Shown here piece by piece: positions 31,941-43,789 of a stretch of 64,000 bases of DNA; position 1 is the first letter of the stretch, and each line of letters starts with the position of its first letter. Where the stretch lies: NCBI GenBank assembly GCA_037892935.1, contig JAYXKI010000010.1, positions 1,364,001 to 1,428,000 of the forward strand, in the 5' to 3' direction. The notes beneath the pieces are model-generated. The model was given only the letters and a program-made list of their open reading frames with translations. It ran no database searches and was not told where the DNA came from. A program made the position numbers and the translations under genes. The DNA is from Phlebopus portentosus (Eukaryota; Basidiomycota; Agaricomycetes; Boletales; Boletinellaceae).

Positions 31941-34650
31941 ATGATGTTTACTTCCAACTGGTCGCCGCTTAACCTAAAGCCAATACTCTCAGACCTTAGC
32001 TTCGGCGATGGTGAATCGCACGGCAAGATATCTTCTTTCGCAGTTGCTGGAATATTCGTTCTCCTTGCATCACTCGTCCAGTATGTGAGGACGAAGCAGC
32101 CTTCGGTACGATCAAGTTCTGTAATGCACCACATTTACGCTAACAGGCATGCAGGTTGATGTGCCGGTGGAGGGCTCTTCTGGAGGTCTCTCCGCATATC
32201 TATACGCGTATGAGTTCATCGGGAATGCGAAATCCATTCTAGGAGATGCTTATTACAAGGTCAGTCTTTCCGACGACTCGTTAAGTATTGCCGTTGCTAA
32301 GTCCGCTGCATATAGTACGGTCGAGGTACATTCAAGATCCCCGGCGTGGAGCGGTACACGGTGGTACTGAACAGACGTGATCTCATCGAAGAAGTAACGA
32401 AAGCCTCCGATGAGAAAGTCTCATTTAACGAGGCATCTGCCGACGTCCGTCCTTATTTCAATCTGTTTATTTACTCTTTCTTAGTTTTCTTTCCCTTCCA
32501 GTTGTTTATATCCAAATGGACGTTTGGAGAAAACATAATAAAGAGCCATTATCATATACCCATCATTCGCAATCGGTTGACTCGCCTCTTGCCAAGCGTA
32601 TTCGATGACGTTATGGACGAGATCGAACATGCATTTAATGACCTTATTCCCGCCGCGGTTGAGAATGGTGAGCGACTTTTATAACGTCAGATTCTTCTCG
32701 TCGTGCTCATTATCATCAAGAATGGGTCGCTATACCCACTCTGGATACTGCGAGAAATGTTGTTTGCAGAACAAGTAATAGGATTTTCGTGGGCCTTCCT
32801 CTCTGTCAGTGATACTCTCTTATAATTTCGTTCTCATCACGACTTGAACTAACCTTTGGTATTATAGGCAGGGATCCTGATTACATTGATCTGAACATCA
32901 ACCATACGATCGATATCATGAAGACGGTGTTTACGCTCATCAGAGTTCCAGAAATCCTGCGTCCGTAAGTGTAATTAAACCCTGATGTAACGAAAACCGA
33001 TGCTTATTTCACCTTAGCATCGTCAGCCCTTTAGTGAGCACCGCACCACGAAATATACGCCGAGGGATGAGGCTTCTTGGCCCGATACTGGAGGAGAGGT
33101 TTCGTCTGTATGAGGAGAATGGAGATGATTGGCCTGGAAAGCCTGTATGTCAAGATGACACTTCGCACCTAACGAGATCTGAAACTTTACAAAAAGGTTG
33201 ACATGATTTCGTGGCTTCTTGACGATGCTCCTGAAGACGAGAGACGGAGCGTACGCGAACTGACGAAGAGGATGCTCGCCATTAATTGGGCAGCTATCCA
33301 TACTTCATCAAATGTGAGGACCATACTAATTGACAAACTTTTGGTATTCTGAATTCTATCGTTGATACCAGAGCTTTACACACGCCTTGTTCCACTTAGT
33401 TGCGGAACCCGAATACATTGAACCCATTCGCGAGGAGGTCGAGAGCGTGATAAAAGAAAATGGCTGGACGAAGGTTGCGATGACTAAGATGTGGAAGCTC
33501 GACAGCTTCATGAAAGAAAGCCAGCGAATGAACGGTATTAATCTGGGTGAGCGACTTCACTCACCGCACGAACGTTTTAATTGTACTTATGAACCATAAA
33601 GTGTCATTGAATCGCAAGGTTATGTCGGACTATACGTTGTCGGATGGAACTTTCCTGCCGAAAGGCACATTCCTGAACGCAAACCTCAGAGGCCTTCATT
33701 TCGATGAATCCAATTATCCGAATCCAGATAAGTTTGATGGCTTCCGGTTCTCAAGGATGCGCGGTGAGAGCCTGGAAGAGAGCGCAAAGCACCAAATGGC
33801 TAACACCGCCGCCGATTATTTGGCTTTTGGACATGGTCGCCATGCTTGGTACGTTGAACAATCTTATAGCGAAGACATTATCTGCTTACCCACTTACCTG
33901 GATTTTTCAGCCCCGGCCGATTCTTTGCGGTGAACGAGCTGAAGGCCATGATGGCGTATTTACTCATGAACTACGACATAAAGGCAGAAGTAGAGGGCGT
34001 GAGGCCGGAGAACGTCTATCATGCCACACGACTGAACCCGAATCCGACGGCTAAAGTGCTGCTGAGAAAGCGAGCACGAGCTTAAATGAGAAGGCCTTCG
34101 CATTCCTCCACCCGAGAATATCGGTTTATGCAAGGCTGGTCCACTTTAGTGTACATGATGAAGCCCGTATTTATCACAAAAGAATGACAAATAAGTTTAT
34201 ATTTGCTTCAGAAGTGAAAATACTCCACGATATCGATGAATTCAACGTGCAAAGTGTAATTGTCACGCGTGACCTTCCCGACTCTGAGCCTCGAGCCTCA
34301 TCCGTCCGAAGAACGACATCTGGCAGAGCGAGCAAACAAATGCCTTCCCGGAAAGGAATTTTCATTGTGATAATTGATAATACATCATGTCATGGGCGAC
34401 TTGGATAGACGGTACGTAATGGGGTCTGAGTCCCAACTCAAGCTTTTCCCTGCAGTATCATTATAAGCTTCACCGATCACGGACTGCGACCTGTGCGAGG
34501 CCACTCAGGCATTCCTGTGATTCACTTATGATGCAGTCGGTATCTATTAAGACTGATCTCGTAGGTAAAGCGTCGTGGAGGAGCATCAGCAATGGTAATA
34601 ACTAAGGTTCGTGGAGTAGGTGGTCTTATGTTCCATCCAGGCAATCCTGC
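31041..34650 (+). repeat. Arm 1 of an inverted segmental duplication (contains P450 A)
   Basis: From about 31041 (ACATTATTTTTCCCACTCGTC) to about 34650 this segment aligns, with gaps, to the reverse complement of 50666-54096. The match includes non-coding flanks: for example ACCTCCGTCATCCAT near 31331, the stretch around CAGGCATCGAAGATC near 31532, and TTCACCGATCAC..CTGCGA near 34470. All introns of the enclosed P450 match too. Arm 1 has about 245 extra bases at roughly 34192-34439 compared with arm 2. Confidence 0.85.
31941..34085 (+). CDS. Cytochrome P450 A (ent-kaurene-oxidase-like fungal monooxygenase)
   Basis: Eleven exons (31941-32105, 32155-32259, 32316-32444, 32502-32667, 32721-32804, 32868-32964, 33018-33144, 33197-33313, 33372-33546, 33602-33848, 33911-34085) give an intact 528-residue protein. 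An N-terminal membrane helix (SSFAVAGIFVLLASLVQYV) precedes the catalytic domain. The I-helix AAIHTSS oxygen-binding motif, the K-helix ESQR (ExxR), the DGFRFS/R region and the heme loop FGHGRHACPGRFFA with the Cys ligand are all present. The sequence resembles fungal P450s annotated as ent-kaurene oxidase-like (CYP503/CYP512 style); the CYP family should be assigned by search. P450s of this kind hydroxylate terpenoids or other lipophilic compounds at the ER. No cyclase or synthase is adjacent, so the substrate is unknown. Several introns end in AAG rather than CAG/TAG. Confidence 0.9.
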
Positions 34651-35368
34651 TCCATGCGTTTAACAGCTCAGCTTCTAAAAGAGATAAACAAGGGCATTGC
34701 TGAATCTTATCTGCAAGCAATCGATACTGCATCGATGCATAACATCATCAGGGATAGTCGAACTGGCACGGTTGACTGGTCACGCAAACCGGTTGAAGGT
34801 TAAGAATGATATGATCTACGCCAATATTGTACAATACAGCACCTATATTGCAACCCTTGCTCTATCGGCGCTCTACATATATCGCCGATGGGATTCCTCT
34901 AGGTTGTCGCCCCCTGAATGCGGCTTTCGATCCGTGCCATATATCTTCGTCAACTTCGATCCAAAAGCAACGGCCTTGGTAGAACGTAGCGACTGTCCGA
35001 GCATGCTTTTCTTGTTCATCAGGTGGGCTCACTCCGATACCCGCGATGCCTACCTATCTCGTATCACGTTCTCGGCATTATCGTTTCCTATGGCAGGCTT
35101 TCTCCAACTCGTAATCTATCTGACACTGACTCTCATGCTATTAATGTCAGCGAGTACTTCTCTTCTACTTCCATACCTTCCTTTACATTGGACAGAGTTC
35201 AGCGGTGCTTGCATTGTTTGGGTGTGAAGCGGACGCAGCGTCTAGCTCCGCTGGAGTCTCTCACGGAGTCCGTCTGATAAACAAGACCCGACTGGAAATA
35301 AACGCTCCTCCCACTGACCTTCAACACCCATCTTGTCCCTTGGTTGGCGCCACCTTTAGAGCGTGGAA
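34086..35368. other. 1.3 kb between P450 A and B
   Basis: The first ~565 bases are the duplicated 3' flank of P450 A, including the 245-base stretch absent from the other copy. A plus frame at 34697-35227 (176 codons) has one hydrophobic segment and overlaps another frame ending at 35277. Neither shows a recognisable domain, so I do not call a gene. The rest should hold the promoter of P450 B. Confidence 0.45.
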
Positions 35369-37538
35369 ATGCAAAACTCTTCAAGCTGGGGCTCTGTCTT
35401 GCTAGAGACGTTTCTAGCCGACGCAACCGGCGAAGGAGAACTTGGCCCTTATTTCTCCCTCGCTCTTGCTGGTATATGCATCGCGCTTGTTTCAATTGTC
35501 CGACAAATCGCTATCACCAGGAAACTCCCCGTATGTATATGAATATTAATGGGAGGCTTTAACTGAGAGTCCTCTAGTTTTATGTACCTCTCGAAGCACC
35601 TTCCGGAACAATCCTCTTCTACACCGGCGCTTACGAGTTTCTCAAAAATACGAAGTCCATCCTGAGGCAGGCTTACAAAAAGGTATGCAAAGGGTCGCCC
35701 CTTCTAGATTTCCCACTTTTTCTAACTAGAGAGTACGAATACGCGTAGTATGGACAAGCGACATTCAGGGTTCCGGAACTGGACCATTACACCGTGGTCA
35801 TCAATAAACCAGAACTTGTTGATGAAATCAAAAGGGCTTCTGACGATACATTCTCCATCGCAGAAGCCTCTGTCGAGGTTTGGGTTGATCCCACACGCTG
35901 CCAAATATACTCCACCTATCTGATTGTCTTTCAAGACTCTTGCTGCTCGTTGGACATCCGGGGAGAACGTCTTCAGGGAACCGTATCATGTGCATATAAT
36001 TCAGAACCAGTTGACGCGCTCCCTCAATGCCTCTTTCGAGAACATTAGAGATGAAATAGCAGAAGCATTTAATGATCTTATTCCCGCAAGAACTGATGGT
36101 GAGTTCGGTATCAAGACTGGCAGCGAAAGACTGTTGGTTGAATGAAAATTTGGAATATCGCAGAGTGGGTCGCCTTCCCCGCTTTGCAGACCATAAGGAA
36201 TATTGTTTGCAGGACGAGTAACAGGATCTTCGTTGGGCTTCCCCTTTGTGAGTCTCGAGATCTTGGCCGTAAACGTTCGTAAGATGGTTACACTGCGAAA
36301 CAGGCAGAGACCCAGACTATATTGATCTGAACATTAATTTCACAATTGATGTTATCTACAACCTGTATACGATCCGCAAGTTTCCTAGCATACTGCGTCC
36401 GTAAGTATCTTCTTACTTTTCTATCCTGCTGATCGTTTACTATTTCACGAATTCAGGATAGTCGGAAACCTCGTTTCCTCTTTACCCAGAAACTTACGAA
36501 GAGGCATGAAACATCTGCGGCCTCTTTTCGAGGAGAGATTACGTCTGTATGAAGAGAATATAAACGATTGGCCAGCCAAGCCAGTAAGATATATTTATCC
36601 TTCCCCTTTGCTTTTTTCATCATCGGGAAATTGGCTATTGTCAGAATGACATGATCTCTTGGATTATCGATGGGGCATCCGAACAAGAGAGGACAAGCAT
36701 CAAAGAACTTACGAGGAGGATGCTGTTCGTCAATTTCGCGGCCATTCACACGTCGTCCAACGTGAGTTATCTCCGCTTTAAAGTCGTTACCTTATTGATA
36801 TTCATGCGTACTAAACATAATTTATAGAGCTTCACGCACGCTCTCTTCCATTTGGCCACGGAACCGCATTATATTGCACCCTTACGCGAAGAGGTTGCGA
36901 CCGTCATTAAAGAAGAAGGTTGGACAAAGGTCGCGATGACGAAAATGTGGAAACTCGACAGCTTCTTGAAGGAAAGCATACGTATCAATGGAATATTTAC
37001 GCGTACGTATGTTAATCTTCCTTGATCCATTCATCGAGTACCTATTAAATTTTCTCTAGTTACTCTAAATCGAAAGGTCATGAGGGACTATACGATGTCA
37101 GACGGAACGTTCCTGCCCGCAGGTACATTCATTGCGGCCAACATCGCAGCACAACATAGTGACGATGCGCATTATCCTGATGCGGACAAATTTGACGGCT
37201 TCCGGTTCTCGAAAATGCGTGAGCAGAGTGTGGAAGAGAGCGTGAAGCACCAAACGGTCAACACTGCTTCGGACTATCTCGCGTTTGGTCACGGTCGTCA
37301 TGCATGGTATGTTGCAATTTGCTTTGATGCTATCTCGTGACTGTGGTCTGATTCTGCTTGTAGCCCGGGTCGTTTCTTTGCAGTCAACGAGCTGAAGGCT
37401 ATGATGGCATACTTACTTATGAATTACGACGTTAAGTCAGAGGTCGAGGGGGTGAGACCAGAGAATGTATACATGGGGACTCGTCTCATACCGAACCCGA
37501 CGGCGAAAGTACTGATCAAGAAGCGAGCTAACATCTGA
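35369..37538 (+). CDS. Cytochrome P450 B, tandem paralogue of P450 A
   Basis: Starts MQNSSSWGSVLLETFL with a membrane helix (YFSLALAGICIALVSIV), exon 1 35369-35530. It continues with FYVPLEAPSGTILFYTGAYE, YGQATFRVPELDHYTVVI and RWTSGENVFREPYHV. Later come NDMISWIIDGASEQER, the I-helix FAAIHTSS, the K-helix ESIR (ExxR), and the heme loop FGHGRHACPGRFFAVNELKA, ending VLIKKRANI at the TGA of 37538. Intron positions match P450 A and C one for one, but the protein is clearly more distant than A and C are from each other, so this is the older duplicate. Same-strand tandem arrangement with A. A microsomal monooxygenase; substrate unknown. Confidence 0.9.
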
Positions 37539-38058
37539 GAGTAAGCTCTTCTATCTATTGGAATCATCAGATCCGAGGCAGGCTTTTAACCGACATAATT
37601 TTTAGAGAACTAGATATCCAGAAGTTCGGGGTGCTCTTATGATCTTCTTTTCTTCTCTTATTTTCCGGCGTTATTTGTGACTATCAACGCAAGCGAAGAC
37701 TGAGACTTGGTTCAAGCTAAACACTGTTATAAAAGTTTGAGTGCTTTAGATAACGCTGCAATGAAAAGCGCACTAGAAATGCATACAAGGTGCAGGTGAA
37801 AACCCAGAGCGGAATCACTTGAAGTTAAAACTACGCCCGTATCAAGAAATAATAATTGTGAATAGTAAAGTTTTCGTCGAGGCGGAGTTTCAATTGGACA
37901 CGCTACAGTCATGCGATGATCACGTGCATGACCTTAAAGTATTTGTAGTAACTTCACTTACCTTTTCCCAACGTCCTCATCTTCGGATACTACTCCTTCA
38001 CGGACGAGGAAGTTCTTTTTGAATGCTCAAGTAACCTCAAACTCCCAGAGGTTAACCG
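37539..38058. other. 520-base intergenic stretch
   Basis: The 3' flank of P450 B and the upstream region of CTU1. Short frames on both strands show no domain. TCACGTGCATGA near 37920 contains an E-box-like CACGTG. Nothing else is seen. Confidence 0.4.
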
Positions 38059-39501
38059 ATGCCACCGAGATCTTGTGCTCTCTGCCACAAAGCGAAGGCA
38101 ATTTTGAAGCGTCCGAAAACCGGACAACAAATTTGCAAAGAATGCTTCTTCTACGTGTTTGAAACCGAAGTTCATAACACAATCACGGATGCAAAGCTAT
38201 TCGATCCAGGAGACCGGGTAGCGATTGGTGCATCCGGAGGAAAAGGTACGCGTCGGTTCTCAGTGAGTCAAACGCCAATTTGTCATGAACTGATTGACGA
38301 ACATCAGTTCAGATTCGACGGTTCTCGCGTATGTCATGAAGACGCTGAACGAGCGATACAACTACGGGATCGACTTGTTTCTCCTCTCTATCGACGAAGG
38401 CATTACCGGATACCGAGATGATTCGCTCGAGGTACGCCTTCCCTTCCGATCAACGTAGATCATGCCTTCAATCTGGCTGTTTCAGACTGTCAAACGGAAC
38501 CAGGAGCAATATTCCATGCCACTGAAAATTTTGTCTTACGATGAGTTATATGGATGGACGATGGACTCGATCGTTCAAAAGGTTGGCAGGAAGAATAATT
38601 GTACATTTTGTGGCGTCTTCCGACGACAGGCTCTTGATCGTGGTGCTACTATGCTTCAGGTCGACCATATTGTCACCGGGCATAATGCTGATGATATTGC
38701 AGAGACGGTATTGATGAATAGTGAGTATCTTCTTTCTTTGATATGTTTCTTTCATTTAGCAATTTTTTGTCAGTAATGCGTGGAGATATCGCACGTCTTG
38801 GCCGATGCACACTGATCTGCACGCAAGGCGAAGACACGATCAGAAGATCGAAGCCCTTCAAATATACATACGAGAAGGAGATCGTGATGTACGTTTCACA
38901 TGGTTACGTTTCGAATTTTACTTCGCCCTGAATTTGTCTTGTAGGTACGCTTACTTCAAGCGACTTGATTACTTCTCCACTGAATGCATATATTCTCCGG
39001 ATGCGTATCGAGGTCATGCGCGAGCCTTTCTGAAAGATCTCGAGGCTGCACGACCGAGTGCCATCATCGATATCATTCATTCCGGAGAAGCGTTTGAGGT
39101 CCGAGAGGAAGTACGAAAGGGTCAGAAGATTCAACGTGGGTGAATTTTTCCATCTTCTCACCTTGAATATGTTTGAGCTCGTGCATTACTGGCCTTTAGG
39201 GACCTGTCAGAGGTGCGGATACATGTCCTCGAATACATTGTGTAAGGCGTGTACACTCTTGGAGGGACTGGAACGTGGAATTGCAGAGGCTGGACTTGTG
39301 AGTTGCTTCTTGATGACTTGACCGAAACACTCGCTCATGTACCTATGTTTCCAGACCGACAGAGGGAAGCGAAGACTTGATGAGGCAGGTCCTGCGCCTT
39401 CGGACATTCGCAAGATTCCGTTCTTTGAAATGTCCCAGGCTGCAGGGCCGGGAAGACCGGCTGTGGAGGTCGACTCTGAACCTTCAGGTGCACGTAGTTA
39501 A
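38059..39501 (+). CDS. NCS6: Cytoplasmic tRNA 2-thiolation protein 1 (Ctu1/Ncs6)
   Basis: Begins [15 protein letters not shown], the N-terminal zinc motif (CxxC ... CKECF). The PP-loop [16 protein letters not shown] forms across intron 1. Further blocks are [46 protein letters not shown] (catalytic Cys pair), [37 protein letters not shown], and a C-terminal zinc cluster [20 protein letters not shown]. With Ctu2/Ncs2 it adenylates and thiolates the wobble uridine of Lys, Gln and Glu tRNAs, using sulphur relayed by Urm1. About seven exons; the stop is at 39499-39501 after PSGARS. Length and every signature are normal. Confidence 0.95.
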
Positions 39502-39826
39502 CACGCACGCGGTCGTTGCATCGTAATTTATCCGCAATCACATACACCTGTCTACGAACAAGGAACAAAGGGTGATAGAGGGAAGAATTAAAGATCGGAA
39601 ATTGAATGATCCAATTAAAAGTAAAAGAGTGAGTTATTTGACAATATACGCCTACGTACATACAGCTTTTACAGTCATTAAGTTTCGTTAAGGTGTCATG
39701 TTGAACGGATCAAGCAAGGAAGGTCGAAAGTTGTTCAATCTAATGTAACGAAAGCAAGACAGAGCAAACAACAAAGCACGGGAGAGCATTTGTCCTGATG
39801 CTACATCACCAGTATATCCATAAATT
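39502..39826. other. 325-base gap between convergent genes
   Basis: Contains only the 3' flanks of CTU1 (plus) and the F-box gene (minus). No further feature was recognised. Confidence 0.4.
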
Positions 39827-41763
39827 TTAAGATACCATCATCCATCTGAGACAAATGAAATTTGATTTAGCTACTGTCTCTCCGGGCCAGGAATAACCTA
39901 TGAAGCCACCTACCACGATTCCTATGATACGTTCTTCGTCGAGAGCCGCGGTATCCCAGTCTAACATGAACTCTGATTGTGTCAGACGGTACGGTAATGT
40001 TGAAAGGAACTGGCGATTAAATAGAATCTTGTTCTGGACGATCTTCCTGTCCGCGACGATTCGACTGGGACGGACAGGCCACTGTGATCTCTGTGCCTCC
40101 GACTCTACTTCCCGTCCAAGCCGAGTGCCATAACATTCCTCGACAGGATCAATAGAAGTCCTAATGTTAGGTTCGAACATTGACACTCCGCGTCGCTCAT
40201 TGCGAAGGTTGAAGTCGTATAGCGTAATGTCCGAGAAAGGAAGTTCGCGGTGTTCGAGGACGCTCGTCATTCCTAGGAAACGAGATCCACAGACGCAGTT
40301 CAGCATGAAGTCAGGTGGGGCCCGTTCTATATCCCATCGCGAGAAGTGTATCCAACTTTCGCTGTGGCAATGCGGATGACGCTTCGAGCGGGTGTTATTC
40401 AAGAAGCGATCGTTGATGCTCCAGCATTTTGGTGGAGGAGACGGGTCTGAAGGGAGTAGATGCAAAGCTTGAGTGAAGAATCTTCTCGGAATGGCGAAGC
40501 TTTGTCGAACGGTCCATGCTTCGTCTTCGTCAGGAGCTCCCTCTTTCCCTGGAGGCGGGGAAAAATAATCCAGTCGAACGACGACGATCGCATCGTCCGG
40601 ATCTACGGGGAACGGAGGCTCGATGCGCTCCTCCAGGTTTGTATATTGTCCATGAAGGGAGGGAGATGGTTCTGAACACATGTTGATATGCCGCAACCCT
40701 GGATTGCGTCTCGCTTCCGGAAGGACAAAGGTATAAGCATGAGTTAAGGAGTCCGGGTTATCGTTGAATCGGAATAGATTTAGATGACCGTGGAACGTGG
40801 ACGAAATGAGCACGGAATCGAGAGTGATAAAGCAGAAGCTCTCCCAGTATTCTTCGACTTCGAATGAGTTCATATGCTGTACAATATGAATGGATTAGTG
40901 ATAGTACGCCGTAAAAGCGGAGCTCTTACCACTTTGCATGCACCTGTAGTCCAATCCCAAAGGTAAAACACGTCGAATGTCTTTCTTCGACAGAAATGGT
41001 CGAGATTTCGCCTAAGCAAGACACCGACGTGATTGCCACAAACGTGTACTGTCGTTGAAAATTCAGTCTCCAGCTGTGCGAAGAAGCGTGAGGATACGAC
41101 GCTTTTGGAAGCATCAGGGTGTTTCTCGGCCGTTGTGATCGAGATAGGGTGAAGTTGACACTCAATTGTATAACCTCTGTTTGTCCTATGATGATAGTAA
41201 TTCGTCAATATTCCATCTGGTTGGATGAGAAAAACATACTTGAAGTAATATAGCGCAACGCCTATGAAGAGATCGCGTGCGGCATTGATAGCCATATCAT
41301 GGATTTCGTGCTCAAGAACTAACAAGTTTGTCGCATTTGCTCGGAGATTCCGACGAGATGGTAATTCTATCCATACGACCATGGTACATGGATCTTCTGT
41401 CTCTTCGTCCGAATCGTAGGGATCGACATCCAAGACACAGAACACACGCCCGTCCGAGAATTTTGCAAACGTAACGTTTTCAGGAAATTCTACACGAATT
41501 CTATGTTTCCAGTGCAAATTCGCCCATGCGACGTTGATCTCCTGGAGCTCTTGAAGCTTTTGGATTGATGTCCCAGGATACGCAGGGTTTATCCTTCGAG
41601 CTGAAGCGCCAAGGTCGATGATAAGCTTCAAAGCCGGACTTGAGTCTATAAGTTTGAGAAGATGTTTGCAGACGCATCGGCACCGAACGATATCCCGAAA
41701 ATAAGCACGAAATAAAACTATTAGTTGGACTTCGGCAGGTAGGTTAAGGAATGCTGCTGGCAT
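39827..41763 (-). CDS. F-box domain protein
   Basis: The N-terminus FLNLPAEVQLIVLFRAYFRD, followed by VRCRCVCKHLLKLIDSSPAL, is an F-box: the short helical module that docks Skp1 in SCF ubiquitin ligases. The rest, ~590 residues, is the variable beta-rich C-terminal region of the expanded F-box families of mushroom fungi, with no recognised repeat. The gene reads from ATG 41763 to a stop at 39827. One intron is sure: after ACKV the donor near 40928 joins to HMNSFEVEEYWESF near 40876. A second in-frame 54-base intron is possible at about 41241-41188. The substrate is unknown; the F-box suggests a role in selective protein turnover. Confidence 0.75.
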
Positions 41764-42027
41764 CCTCGACTCAAGCTCGAGGATGCTTAATTGATGAGAA
41801 GACGAGTGGGGATGGTCGTGAAAAGTAAGTTCATCAAAGGCCGTTGCATTTCGCTTGATTGTAAATGAGTTGTAATGAAATTTGAAGAAGCTTATTGTTG
41901 CCTAAATAAGGAACAATAATCTGTTTCTCAGATACCCGGAGACTCCGCTGATTGTGCGTCTCTAAGAATATATTAGATTTAATTGCGAGTCTGCCTGTAT
42001 ATAAGTATCGTGTACTTTTGCAGAAGT

Positions 42028-43505
42028 CTATCGAGCATGCTGAACAGAAATAGTCATAAAGTCGCGTGCACAAACTACCTCGCCTCCAAATTCCTTCTCC
42101 GCAAGTCCGCGAATCGTATCCATGACCACCTTCGACTCCTCGTTGACGTCGTCGTCACCTTTGTATCGCGCACTAAAGTGATTCAGCACCAGCCTTCGAA
42201 CACCAGCTGCACGAGCGAAACGACCAGCCATTTGGGGCGTCGAATGACCCCGACTGCGAGTGCGTTCTTCAACATTCTCTTCCGTGTCCTCATCTCGTGT
42301 TAAAGAGTCGAGTCCGGGCAGATAGGCGTTTGTTGCTTCGTGAATAAGAAGATCTGCTCCAGTTGCGAGAGGAAGAACTGGTGATGGGTCATGGGTATCG
42401 CCTAATATTACGAGTTTTCGGCCTGGCCGGCGAGAAACTCCCTCCAGAACAGTCCCGTCTTCCAGAGTAATGGTTTCTCCACGTTGTAGTCGGGCCAAAT
42501 ATGACATCGGCGCCTTATTGCGTTTTATGTGCGGGACGTATTTTGTGGGGTCCATCTTCTCGGGTAATGGTGCTTCTTCCATGACATACCCTACACAAGA
42601 AATAGAGTGTTCGATGGGTGCAGCAGACACGGATACCAGGTCATCAGCGTAAATGTCATGCCAGACACCTTTCCCCCGTTCTACACCTTCTTCTTGTGTT
42701 TGCAGTAGGTTCTTTCCTGGTAATTCACAGTGATGTGGCCTGAGGTTTGTGAAGTCTCCATCCTCTCGCTGGAATGGGAACCGTAGTTCGTGTACGACGT
42801 ATCGACCTTGAAGTGTTGTGCGAGTGTAATATAGGACACTTCGAATATACGCGCGGGTCCCAATAGGCCCATATATCTCAAGAGGCTAGGGTGGAATCTA
42901 AGCTAAGTATTGATGTGGTAGCACATAGTGATCTGTGTTTTACGCACTTCTATTTCCTCAGAATCCGGAGGTTGTAGTCTTGGGTCCGCAATACCCTCAA
43001 TCATCCCTCCGCCACCATTCATACAACCTGCCATTAGAGGAGCAATACCGAATATGTGGTCACCTTCACGAATAAGCAGACTGTTAGCAAGATTCGTAGA
43101 GATCATACGTGAATGCTCACCGTGGGTATGAGTAATGAATATCTTCTTAATCTTGCCCATCCTCAATGAGCTCTCCTGTAACCGCCTCTGAGTCGATTCT
43201 CCGCAATCAAACAGCCACAAGTCGCCACGGCCTCCAAGATGTATGGCCAACGCTGATTGATTGCGCGTTGAAGACGGCACGGCGGAAGCTGTCCCAAGAA
43301 AAGTGACGTCGATAGACGAAAAAGTTGCGGACTGCGCTGCGGTTCTGGTTCGTGTAGGAGGCATAGTACGACGAGGGAGGAAATTATGTACAAGGGAGGG
43401 CGGGCAAGTATTACTGGTTAGGCCAGAATGGGGATGGTGGATGCGACTGAAGAGACGCGTGAGTTTAGGTGAGTGCTGCAAGGAGAAACGAGTCAAGGCG
43501 AACAT
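42028..43505 (-). CDS. tRNase Z (RNase Z, ELAC family, short form)
   Basis: Exon 1 43505-43121 ends inside the metal motif; exon 2 starts at 43063. Joining them gives IFITHTHGDHIFG, the His-x-His-x-Asp-His of metallo-beta-lactamases. A further exon starts with LEIYGPIGTRAYIRSV (about 42887). VVHELRF, LVILGDTHDPSP, LLIHEATNAYLPG, SRGHSTPQMAGRFARAAGV and LVLNHFSARY complete the zinc site. RNase Z cuts the 3' trailer off precursor tRNA. The single lactamase domain with a family-typical C-terminus fits the ELAC1-like form. The first 47 residues (MFALTRFSLQHSPKLTRLFS...) are Arg/Ser/His-rich without acids, like a mitochondrial presequence. A second ATG at 43364 (MPPTRTRT) could give a cytosolic/nuclear form. 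Confidence 0.92.
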
Positions 43506-43789
43506 GCAAAACTCGGCAGTCTACTGGTTGAGTCACAAGACTCAACGATTAAGATAAGTGAAGGTAATTCGAAAAAGCAGATCTGAAAATGATGCGAGAA
43601 CCAATCAACGAAATAGTCAAAACCTAGATCGTGAAGGATGCCTTCAAGAATTACAGAGCGGGACTACCAAGCAGTCGGTAAGGGAAAAAAAAAAAACGGT
43701 CATGTGATCACAACACTTCCTCTGGCGAGTTGCACTGAAAAGTTTCGACAACGTTGGGATAGTACAATAAGGAACAATGTGCAATGCGT

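Noticed and set aside
34697..35277. A 176-codon plus frame with a hydrophobic start between P450 A and B, considered as a P450 or esterase N-terminus
   Set aside because: No conserved motif follows, and a second overlapping frame is equally open; P450 B has its own good start at 35369.
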